From CAUZIB01 sp963578805 (GTDB lineage: Bacteria; Acidobacteriota; Vicinamibacteria; Vicinamibacterales; UBA8438), in NCBI GenBank assembly GCA_963578805.1, contig CAUZDY010000094.1, positions 1 through 6,626 on the forward strand: a stretch of 6,626 bases of DNA. Direction: 5' to 3'. Under the pieces are notes generated by a model that did no database searches, was not told where the DNA came from, and saw only the letters and a program-made list of their open reading frames with translations. The position numbers and the translations under genes are program-made. This document shows, one piece after another, positions 1-5,938 of this stretch; the first letter of the stretch is position 1; every line of letters starts with the position of its first letter.

Positions 1-20
1 GAGGGCAAGGGTCACTGCGC

Positions 21-26
21 TATAAT
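21..26 (+). promoter_or_regulatory. -10 box of the tRNA-Glu promoter
   Basis: A perfect TATAAT lies 21 bases before the first base of the tRNA, placing a transcription start near position 33 and a short leader before the mature 5' end. The matching -35 box would fall at or just outside the left edge of the window, so it cannot be assessed. Confidence 0.7.
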
Positions 27-47
27 TGAAATCTGTCACACAGAGAC

Positions 48-123
<76 letters not shown>

Positions 124-220
124 CTTTCCTCGAAACCCGTCTGTCGTCGCAAACTAGGACGATGTTTTCCAACTAACGCGGGCACACGTAACGCCTTCCG
201 TTCCACTACATCGTCAGTAA
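124..220. other. Short intergenic stretch after tRNA-Glu
   Basis: No gene or convincing terminator is seen. An 8-base perfect inverted repeat, GACGATGT at 158-165 and ACATCGTC at 208-215, has a 42-base spacer. It could be chance. Confidence 0.3.
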
Positions 221-829
221 TTAGATGTCAACGATCAGCTTCTCAATTTCGAGGTAGAGTGAGCCATTATAGACACCACGGAGCCGCCCATTCTCGTCTA
301 GAAGAAGGACTTTTTCCGTATGTAAGAACAGGTCGGCAGACGTGTGGCTGCCATCAAGTCGGCCGTCGTCCGCAAAGTACGAGTTGCGAGCCAGACGATA
401 GATGGTCTGTTCGTCACCAGTCACCAGCTTCCAGCGATCAGACTTAATACCACGGTCCGAACCGAATTCATTAAGTACGGCTACACTGTCATACCGTGGC
501 GCGACGCTATAAGACACGAGTAGCACGTCACCACGGTGTGCTACAGCGTCTTGTACTTTCGACAGTTGTGTAACGAGCGTTGGTCAGATCACGTTACAGC
601 TGGTGAAGATGAATGACGCAACATGGGGACGGCAGAGGAGGTCGTCCCGTGTGATCGCATCTCCCGTCTGAGTTGCGAGTGAGAAATCGCCAATCGTATG
701 CTCGAACGTGTTGCTCCATCGTGGGGTGAACTCGACGTTGTCGTAGGAAGGAAGACCTTTTCCTGGCGACCGTTCAGTGTTGCTTGAGCAACCGAGCCCT
801 GCGGACAGTGTTATAAGCACAGCAAGCAC
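221..829 (-). pseudogene. SCO1/SenC-family copper chaperone with an in-frame TGA in place of the second Cys of CxxxC (nonsense or selenocysteine)
   Basis: SCO proteins are membrane-anchored thioredoxin-fold proteins that bind copper through CxxxC and a distal His, and deliver it to the CuA centre of cytochrome oxidase. One continuous frame from GTG at 829 to TAA at 221 gives 202 residues, the usual family length. A hydrophobic start ends at LGC (Cys14), a lipoprotein-like anchor. The core holds FIFTSC (Cys78), then N-V-I, then TGA (584-586) as residue 82, then P-T-L, then VLLVSYSV, LVTGD, and FLHTEKVLLLD with the third ligand His170. No other stop interrupts the frame. The start is doubtful: GTG829 has no visible ribosome site and no positive charges. 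One extra A in the A6 run (838-843) would join ATG849 and give an N-terminus MDKKTRC, ideal for a signal peptide. The upstream partner is also broken, which favours decay. I put selenocysteine at roughly one in four. Confidence 0.75.
520..598 (-). promoter_or_regulatory. Stem-loops around the SCO in-frame TGA; weak candidate recoding (bSECIS-like) element
   Basis: In the minus-strand mRNA a perfect 7-base inverted repeat UGUAACG/CGUUACA (598-592 with 575-569) puts the UGA inside a 16-base loop. A second perfect 7-base pair, GUAGCAC/GUGCUAC, lies at 544-538 with 526-520, its loop starting about 46 bases after the UGA, farther than usual for a bacterial SECIS. Between them, 566-545 can fold as a short stem (ACUGUC with GACGCU, one C-C mismatch and one U-G pair) with a 10-base loop whose first base is G, 24 bases after the UGA. 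Distance and loop G fit the general bacterial SECIS description, but the stem is weak. None of this proves recoding. Confidence 0.2.
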
Positions 830-849
830 GCATCTGGTTTTTTGTCCAT

Positions 850-1067
850 GGCATCACGTTTGCTTCCACAACAGGGAGACATGGCTGGGCGTTTACGTAG
901 CCCTAGCGTCGTCCATTTCTCATTTCATAGTTCAGGTAGAGATCGCCGTTAGGGGTCCATGCCTGTTGTAACCCTTGCTCACGCCCGTTTACGTAGTGTC
1001 GGACCTCGTACGGTCGCCCATCCTGTGACATCCTGTCCAGATGGCCGCGGTTCTTGATGATGGATCC
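850..1067 (-). pseudogene. 3' remnant of a YwqK/MORN-like protein gene, upstream partner of the SCO gene
   Basis: The minus frame from 1067 reads a peptide with MORN-type (toxin-antitoxin YwqK family) character. It contains YEVRHYVNGREQGLQQAW, then TPNGDLYLNYEMRNGRR, then an in-frame TAG at 903-905, then GYVNAQPCLPVVEAN. The stop falls where an aromatic residue would be natural (GRR-x-G). Sequence of the same style continues after it, so the frame is broken rather than finished. Upstream, a TGA at 1068-1070 and loss of the pattern mark truncation where the PlsC gene begins. It ends next to the likely SCO start, as expected for a two-gene operon, and proteins of this look sit just before SCO proteins in Acidobacteriota as I remember them. 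No ATG start belonging to a full gene is present. Confidence 0.6.
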
Positions 1068-1769
1068 TCATCCGACGAATGCGGCTCCGTGCTGTTTACG
1101 GCTTGGATAGCACTGCTCCTCGCACTGACCCTCCCGCCGATCTGGCTCGTTCTGGCCCTTGCACCTCAAGGCGCTCCCACCAACAGACTTGTCCGACGGT
1201 TTGCACGCGCGCTCCTCGTATTGGCCGGCTGCCGGCTGCGGGTGGAGGGTCTCGAAAACCTCGTCAAGGAGCCCTGCGTAGTGCTTATTGCCAATCATTC
1301 AAGCTACCTGGACTCCGTGGTGCTTGTGGCCGCTCTCCCGCGTGACTTTCACTTCGTGGTGAATCACCTTGCGGCCACGCGTCCCTTGATCGGAACGATC
1401 ATCCGAAAAGCGAAGCACCTTGTGGTCGATCGTGGATCTCTGCGGTCGCGCGCCACCTGTGCGCGCGTCATGATCGAAGCACTGGGCGACGGCACATCGT
1501 TGTTGTTGTTTCCTGAGGGTACGCGTTCAAGTGGTGGGATGTTGCCGTTCAAAGCGGGCGCGTTTCGAGTCGCGGTCAAGGCAGGACGCCCAGTCCTACC
1601 GATTGCAGTCGTCGGGACGGGCCGTATCTGGCCAAGGCGGTTCAGGCTGCTTCATCGAGGCCCTATCGCGGTCCGCATCTTACCGGCGATCCACCCAGAC
1701 AGTGGGGCCAGGGACGCCGCTACGCGCTTGCGTGACGCTGCCTCCGGAGCCATCGCGGGCGCGCTCTGA
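1041..1769 (+). CDS. PlsC-family 1-acyl-glycerol-3-phosphate (lyso-lipid) O-acyltransferase
   Basis: Transfers an acyl chain to the hydroxyl of a lysolipid, classically lysophosphatidate to phosphatidate, at the inner face of the cytoplasmic membrane. The 242-residue protein has the family order: a hydrophobic N-terminal segment (about 18-42), the catalytic HX4D box as NHSSYLD (His86, Asp91), motif III FPEGTRS (157-163), and a later LPIAVVG block. Length is normal for the family. The start is uncertain. ATG1041 has no clear ribosome site and its first nine codons lie antisense to the YwqK-like remnant. GTG1089, just before the hydrophobic segment, is an alternative. The 3' end overlaps the convergent GNAT-aminotransferase gene by 90 bases. 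Related O-acyltransferases (OlsA, GlsA) finish ornithine and glycine lipids, so the substrate need not be a glycerolipid. Confidence 0.9.
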   Translation: MAAVLDDGSSSDECGSVLFTAWIALLLALTLPPIWLVLALAPQGAPTNRLVRRFARALLVLAGCRLRVEGLENLVKEPCVVLIANHSSYLDSVVLVAALPRDFHFVVNHLAATRPLIGTIIRKAKHLVVDRGSLRSRATCARVMIEALGDGTSLLLFPEGTRSSGGMLPFKAGAFRVAVKAGRPVLPIAVVGTGRIWPRRFRLLHRGPIAVRILPAIHPDSGARDAATRLRDAASGAIAGAL

Positions 1770-3470
1770 ACCGAGAGCGGCGGCTAAGGTGTCCAGGATT
1801 TGCTGGTTCGTCGCGCGGTCCTTGACCGCAATCCTCACTGCGCGCTTACCCAGAGCGGTGCCCATGCTCGTGGCGTCCCTGATGAAGAGTCCTCTCGCGT
1901 GAAGCTCAGCCACCAATTCCGCCGCGTCTGGGGCCGACCGCGGCAGATGACAGAGCAGGAAGTTCGCGCAGCCCGGAACGACGTCCCAGCCCTGTGCTTC
2001 AAGCCCCGCTTGTAACTCGCCCCGAAGGATCGCAGTTTTCCGCCACCGGCCGCGATAGTAGTCAAGGCAGGCGAATGCCTCACACGCCGCTATCTGTCCC
2101 GGCAGACTGACCGCCCACGGCGGGCACCAGTGTCGAGCTTCACGAATGAGGGCGGGCGGTCCGCACAGGTACGCGGCCCGCACGCCAGACAGGGCATACG
2201 CTTTCGACATCGATTTGACGACGACCACATTGGAAGAGGCGGCCGCGTGCACTTCGAGCGACTGATCCTCGCCCACGTAGTCGACGTAGGTCTCGTCGAT
2301 CCAGAACTTGGTGGCCTTCGGAGCCTCAGCCAAGAGGTGTTCAAGCTGGTGTCGAGGCAGATGTCTGCCGGTTGGGCTGTTGGGATTGACGAGGACCACC
2401 CAGTCGTACCCGCGGGAGAAGGAATTCATCAACTGCCGGGGCTCAAGCTGGTAGCCGCGTGTTCGAGAGAGTGTCAGTCTGTCCACTCTTGCGCCGATGA
2501 CCCGCTCCAGCACGTGTGCGTATTCAGCGTACATAGGGTCGAGAATGAGCACGCGGGATGACGGCGCGACCCACCCACGAAGGGCTGCGAAGATCAGAGC
2601 TGAGGAACCTGCGCCTGTCAGGATGCTGTTCTCAGCCACACCCCGGGCGCGCGCGATGACATGGCGCATCCCTTCCCCAGCGGTGGGCGGCGAGGTCTTG
2701 AGCGCGAAAGAAAGGCATCGCTGCAGCGCCTGCACCACACCGGGTGCTGGCTCGAACCACGCGTCAAGGACATCGGCACAAATGACCGACTCTCTTCGCT
2801 CCAGCGTCTCGAATGTCTCGCCGATCACATCCCAAAACGCCCCACCGTGGAAACACGCGTCCTCAGGTTCGTATGGCACGCCGGCAATCTGCCAATCAAC
2901 CGACCGCTCGAAGCGTTTGATAAAACGGCCGAACTCGCTCAAATGGCTACGGAGGTCCTGCACCTCGGCAGACATAAGCTCATAGGTGACGGCGCCGGCT
3001 TGTGCGTGAAGGCCATGCGACCGAAGGCCGATTCGCTCGTACAAACTCACGACCTCTCGGCGACCGATGGCCACCATGACTCGTGCGCCCTGAGATTCGG
3101 CGTATCGCAGGGCGCCGTACATCAGCAGCGCCGCTAGCAGGGTGCGCCGACTGGATTCCACAACCGTGAGCAACCGCACTTCGTAGAGGTCGTCGTCATA
3201 CACGAACGGCGTCTCGTGACGGGAGAAGTACTTGTCGATCGAATAACCGTGTGGGTTTGGCGGCGTGATTGCCACGAAGCCCATGACGGTGTCGTCGCGC
3301 TTGGCGACCACGTAGGTATTGACCTCGTCGAGGTGGTCGGTGAGCACGCCCTCGTGGTTCTCGCGATGCTGGCCCAGGTCTTGGGCGTACACCTGGTGCC
3401 GCAATGCGTATATCGATCGACGATCCCGGAGGTCAGCGATTGAGAGGGTGACCTTCGATGACCGCGGCAT
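1680..3470 (-). CDS. GNAT-type acyltransferase fused to a class I/II PLP aminotransferase
   Basis: A 596-residue two-domain enzyme. Residues 1-170 resemble GNAT/N-acyl amino acid synthase folds: RHQVYAQDLG near the start, YEVRLLTV at 96-103, and LYERIGLR (143-150) as the usual GNAT C-terminal strand. The acyl-CoA loop is not canonical. A linker (170-230) leads to a fold-type I PLP domain like HisC/CobD: GAGSS (286-290) for cofactor phosphate, NPNSPTG (362-368), DETY (392-395), SKAYALSGVR with Schiff-base Lys423 and Arg431, and Arg546 for the substrate carboxylate. It should transaminate or decarboxylate an amino acid-like substrate and acylate an amine; the exact substrate is unknown. ATG3470 is preceded by an AAGAAG purine stretch. 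The aminotransferase domain ends near residue 567. Residues 568-596 are encoded antisense to the PlsC 3' end and look like non-conserved extension. Confidence 0.88.
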   Translation of the reverse strand: MPRSSKVTLSIADLRDRRSIYALRHQVYAQDLGQHRENHEGVLTDHLDEVNTYVVAKRDDTVMGFVAITPPNPHGYSIDKYFSRHETPFVYDDDLYEVRLLTVVESSRRTLLAALLMYGALRYAESQGARVMVAIGRREVVSLYERIGLRSHGLHAQAGAVTYELMSAEVQDLRSHLSEFGRFIKRFERSVDWQIAGVPYEPEDACFHGGAFWDVIGETFETLERRESVICADVLDAWFEPAPGVVQALQRCLSFALKTSPPTAGEGMRHVIARARGVAENSILTGAGSSALIFAALRGWVAPSSRVLILDPMYAEYAHVLERVIGARVDRLTLSRTRGYQLEPRQLMNSFSRGYDWVVLVNPNSPTGRHLPRHQLEHLLAEAPKATKFWIDETYVDYVGEDQSLEVHAAASSNVVVVKSMSKAYALSGVRAAYLCGPPALIREARHWCPPWAVSLPGQIAACEAFACLDYYRGRWRKTAILRGELQAGLEAQGWDVVPGCANFLLCHLPRSAPDAAELVAELHARGLFIRDATSMGTALGKRAVRIAVKDRATNQQILDTLAAALGSERARDGSGGSVTQARSGVPGPTVWVDRR

Positions 3471-3492
3471 GGCGTCTTCTTGGAGATGACAA

Positions 3493-3686
3493 CTAGGCAG
3501 TCGATTTCGCCTGCTGTCTCGCTGGTAGCGGCGAGACGTAGCCTATCACGAGAATCAGCCACCCACCACGACAAAGGACACGATCCGAGCCACCGTGCCG
3601 CGGTCCGAGAGGTCGACTAAGAACAGCTTAGCCACGACCGCGGCGAGGAACGCGACCCAGATAATAACTAGCTGATAATAAACGAG
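3493..3686 (-). pseudogene. Fossil C-terminus of a DUF2339-like membrane protein
   Basis: This apparently empty gap holds a recognisable relic. The minus frame from 3686 reads a hydrophobic stretch with VAFLAAVVAKLFLVDLSDRG and TVARIVSFVVVGG. It then hits a stop, but a one-base shift near 3555-3568 continues it as LILVIGYVSPLPARQQA and a TAG at 3493-3495. The K-x-F-L-x-D-L-S pattern, then R-I-x-S-F, a glycine-rich hydrophobic helix and a charged tail, is how DUF2339 multi-pass proteins end. A TAA (3687-3689) lies in frame just upstream, so only about 65 codons remain. The stop lies about 20 bases upstream of the start of the GNAT-aminotransferase gene on the same strand, so the pair may once have been adjacent genes. 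Confidence 0.6.
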
Positions 3687-3738
3687 TTAAAACTCTATGC
3701 ATGTGTCGCCTAGGCCACCTTCAGCTCGACCGATCCAC

Positions 3739-3847
3739 GCATGGTAAAGGGTGAAATTTCCCTTGGAGACGCCACTTTTCTCGCGATGTCCGAGCTTCCT
3801 CTTTTGGTAACCCGTTACAAAAGTAGCGGTGCAACGGGGACGGGGGT
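3739..3847 (+). repeat. Copy 1 of the tRNA-end-containing intergenic repeat
   Basis: It begins with GCATGGTAAAGGGT (shared with 6446), then a degenerate T-arm-like stretch, then the 27-base tRNA-Glu 3'-end match (3757-3783), then CGATGTCCGAGC, a palindromic core and GGGGACGGGGGT. Positions 3757-3847 align to 5301-5389 at about 78 of 91 columns with two gaps. Inside are a 10-base inverted pair with one mismatch (3770-3779 with 3819-3828) and a near-palindrome TTTTGGTAAC-CC-GTTACAAAA (3802-3822). It lies 75 bases past the protease stop codon, so it could also act as a 3' structure for that transcript. Confidence 0.8.
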
Positions 3848-3922
3848 GAGTCCCGCAGTTCCATGCTTCGAACTCGCGGCGAGAAAATAGTGATCACCCT
3901 CACCGTGCAATGGCGCGAACCC

Positions 3923-5152
3923 CTACGGAGCAACCGGTCGGAGATACAGCCGGTAGTCATCAAAATTCAGCGTCCACACAAAGTGTTTCAAGAACCCATG
4001 GGATAACAGGACATCCGGCCCTGTATTGTCGAGACGTGGCAGATTGCGACGGTCTTGAAACACGGCAAAAGAACCCACCTCTCGACTCACTAAACCGACA
4101 CTCACGGAGACGGGCCCGGTGAAACCATCGGCATAGGGTAGATCCCACGCATCTAGAATAGACGCCTGAATGCCGCCAGCTGGTTGCTGACCACTTGGAT
4201 CGAGTGTAACTAAGCCAGTGTCGAGAAACATCAGCGCCGCACGGTCCATCACAGAGCCATTCACCCAGATGTAGTGATCCGAGTGGAGATAAAAGTCCAC
4301 ACCTTCAACGCCTCCGGTGTGCTCCATAAGGTGTCCTGCGCGCGCAGCGTCATCATCTCGCCCGGTCAGAACAAGACGACCACGTTCGTTGTCCCACGTC
4401 ATTAAAAAGTTCGACAGAATACGTGTCCCCAGAATGACAAGTGATCCAAGTTGTCCCGTCAAACTTTCGACCGTCGTGACCTGAACGTTCGTAAAGTAGG
4501 CATCACCGAGAACCAGCGTATCAGCGAGCCCACGACGAAGGGGTGTGCGCTCATTATTCGCAACACCAGTTCCCATCTCGCGAGTTTCGATCCCAAGCTC
4601 TCTGGCCCGATCTAATGCCATGGTGACAAAACTGCCACCGGTGTCCAGATGGGCAACCAGCGGTATGCCATTCAGTTCGACCTCGACAGCGGGCATCAAA
4701 TCGCCAAGAAAATTGGCTGCCGTAAACGGGACGATTGTCGTGCCGTCAAGTTGAACCGTCGGGGGATGTGCGGCACGCTCGTCCAGCCACGTGCGCTCTG
4801 CTTCGGTGACTTCTATCGTCCGTGCAAACTGAGCCGCGTCCGAGTAGCGTTCAAGGTGCAGGTAAGCATCGAGGACCACCCGCATAAGTGACTCATTGCG
4901 GCCTGAGTAGCCAGCGACCAATTTCTCATAATCCGCCAGGGCTTCCTCAAACTGACCGGACAGAAAGGACGTCAAGATACGCAAGTGACGCGCACGTTGG
5001 TTCGCAGCGTCCTGTGCGAGTGCTTGGTTGGCCCGCCTCGACGCTGCAGCGATATCGTTCAGCTCAAACGCTTGCCACCCAGCGTCTTGTGCCACGCCAG
5101 AATTGGCAAGCGCCAGCACGCATAAGCCGACACCGATAGTTATCCGACGCAT
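3923..5152 (-). CDS. Secreted retropepsin-like aspartyl protease with two DTG lobes and an N-terminal helical repeat region
   Basis: A 409-residue exported protein. Residues 1-21 form a signal peptide (RR, hydrophobic core, then GVAQDA), so it should act in the periplasm. Residues 25-125 are amphipathic helices of TPR character (ALAQDAANQRARHL, FEEALADYEKLVAGY). Two aspartyl-protease-like lobes follow. Lobe one has AHLDTGGSF (Asp170) and the paired ILGTRILSNF (240-249). Lobe two has MFLDTGLVT (Asp311) and VLLSHGFLKHF (381-391). Each lobe keeps the Asp-Thr-Gly and the hydrophobic-Gly partner, so one chain could build the two-aspartate active site that retroviral-type enzymes make by dimerising. 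A peptidase role is inferred; substrates are unknown. The start is ATG5152 with a weak ribosome site, and the promoter at 5219-5247 supports it. The gene stands alone between two repeats. Confidence 0.85.
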   Translation of the reverse strand: MRRITIGVGLCVLALANSGVAQDAGWQAFELNDIAAASRRANQALAQDAANQRARHLRILTSFLSGQFEEALADYEKLVAGYSGRNESLMRVVLDAYLHLERYSDAAQFARTIEVTEAERTWLDERAAHPPTVQLDGTTIVPFTAANFLGDLMPAVEVELNGIPLVAHLDTGGSFVTMALDRARELGIETREMGTGVANNERTPLRRGLADTLVLGDAYFTNVQVTTVESLTGQLGSLVILGTRILSNFLMTWDNERGRLVLTGRDDDAARAGHLMEHTGGVEGVDFYLHSDHYIWVNGSVMDRAALMFLDTGLVTLDPSGQQPAGGIQASILDAWDLPYADGFTGPVSVSVGLVSREVGSFAVFQDRRNLPRLDNTGPDVLLSHGFLKHFVWTLNFDDYRLYLRPVAP

Positions 5153-5218
5153 TGGGATAGCAACCTGAGGTGTGCCAAAAGTGTCGTTCCACGCACAACA
5201 CAGAACGGCGACTGGTCT

Positions 5219-5247
5219 AGTCTAGCGAGAGGCGGCGGGCGGTTCAA
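5219..5247 (-). promoter_or_regulatory. Sigma-70-type promoter of the aspartyl protease gene
   Basis: On the minus strand TTGAAC (5247-5242) and TAGACT (5224-5219) are 17 bases apart, predicting a start near 5212 and a leader of about 60 bases. The -35 region reads CCCCGTTGAACC, the same as in the promoter at 5860-5888. Confidence 0.6.
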
Positions 5248-5300
5248 CGGGGAAAAATTTAGGGATTACCAGGCAGATTCAGGCGTCCACATAAGTGCGC

Positions 5301-5390
5301 TTCCCCTTGGGACGCTACTTTTCTCGCGATGTCCGAGCATCCTCCGTTGTAACTCGGTACAAAAGTAACAGTTTAACGGGGACGGGGGTT
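5301..5390 (+). repeat. Copy 2 of the tRNA-end-containing intergenic repeat
   Basis: Same orientation as the tRNA and copy 1. It opens with the tRNA-Glu 3'-end match (5301-5326), shares CTCGCGATGTCCGAGC exactly with copy 1, and ends GGGGACGGGGGT. The inverted pair TACTTTT/AAAAGTA (5316-5322 with 5361-5367) and the inner TTGTA...TACAA palindrome are kept. The leading GCATGGTAAAGGGT of copies 1 and 3 is absent. Its right end overlaps the 3' end of the LTxxQ gene. Confidence 0.8.
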
Positions 5391-5819
5391 ACCGCGGGTG
5401 CGACCTCGCCTGCCACGGAACCTTTCCTCGAAGAGTTCCATCTGTGTCGGCGTCAAGATTTCGGCGACCGAAGTTCGAAACGCTTCTCTCCGGATGTCCA
5501 ATTGTTGGCGCATGCCACGACCAATCTCACCGGACTGCTCGCGCTGCGTTCGGAACAATGCTTGAAGGCGTTCGGTCTGTTCCCCGCTAAGGTCAAGCGT
5601 GGTTCCAAATCGACGCAGCATCCTGCTTGGACCACGCCTTTCATGCCAAATGTGTGGTCGCCCAGGTGGTCGTCCACGGACAGACTCAAGTCCTCTTAGT
5701 GGCGGTCGCCCAGAACCGGAAAATCTGGCATCGAGCAGTACGCCTGTGCCTAACCCCATTAGGAACACCACGATTACGGACAGGCTAACCCAAAGCTGTG
5801 TGCTCAGACCTTCCTTCAT
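5373..5819 (-). CDS. Membrane-anchored Spy/CpxP-like LTxxQ protein (periplasmic heavy-metal-sensor type)
   Basis: Starting at ATG5819 the protein has 148 residues. Earlier in-frame starts lie within or upstream of the promoter at 5860-5888 and are rejected. One membrane helix (about 8-29) is followed by a low-complexity Gly/Arg/Pro linker (33-66) and a helical domain with two LTxxQ-type signatures, LDLSGEQ (75-81) and LTPTQ (122-126). This is the hallmark of the Spy/CpxP/ZraP group of periplasmic chaperones and stress or metal sensors. Charge is strongly basic. The last residues, NPRPR, and the TAA stop are encoded by the intergenic repeat (5373-5390), so the original C-terminus was probably replaced. 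Metal binding is not evident from His or Cys content. It is transcribed alone. Confidence 0.78.
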   Translation of the reverse strand: MKEGLSTQLWVSLSVIVVFLMGLGTGVLLDARFSGSGRPPLRGLESVRGRPPGRPHIWHERRGPSRMLRRFGTTLDLSGEQTERLQALFRTQREQSGEIGRGMRQQLDIRREAFRTSVAEILTPTQMELFEERFRGRRGRTRGNPRPR

Positions 5820-5859
5820 GCCCGTTCCATACCTCTCGACGACACAGGTGACGGACACC

Positions 5860-5888
5860 ATTCTACAGCCAGGTGCCGGGTGGTTCAA
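5860..5888 (-). promoter_or_regulatory. Sigma-70-type promoter of the LTxxQ gene
   Basis: On the minus strand TTGAAC (5888-5883) and TAGAAT (5865-5860, five of six consensus) are exactly 17 bases apart, predicting a start near 5853 and a 5' leader of about 33 bases before ATG5819. The -35 lies in a CCCCGTTGAACC block shared with the protease promoter. Confidence 0.65.
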
Positions 5889-5938
5889 CGGGGACAAGCG
5901 TTAGTCACGCGGGTGCGCGGCGGCCCACGGGCGGGCGC

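Noticed and set aside
158..215. 8-base inverted repeat with a 42-base spacer as a terminator or operator
   Set aside because: Spacer too long for a terminator, no T tract, and arms short enough to be chance.
3873..3897. Terminator after the protease gene (CTCG-CGG-CGAG hairpin and GTGATCAC palindrome)
   Set aside because: On the minus strand no run of T follows the hairpin; the TTTT lies before it. The stem is only four bases.
5820..5897. Longer start of the LTxxQ protein at 5897 (174 residues)
   Set aside because: That region contains the -35 and -10 boxes, and the added residues lack any signal. ATG5819 leads directly into the membrane helix.
5883..5903. Integron attC-like pieces (GTTCAAC and GCGTTAG) near the LTxxQ gene, suggesting gene cassettes
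   Set aside because: The complementary outer and inner boxes at proper spacing are missing, GTTAGTC breaks the core consensus, and the GTTCAA part is better explained as a -35 box with a 17-base spacer.
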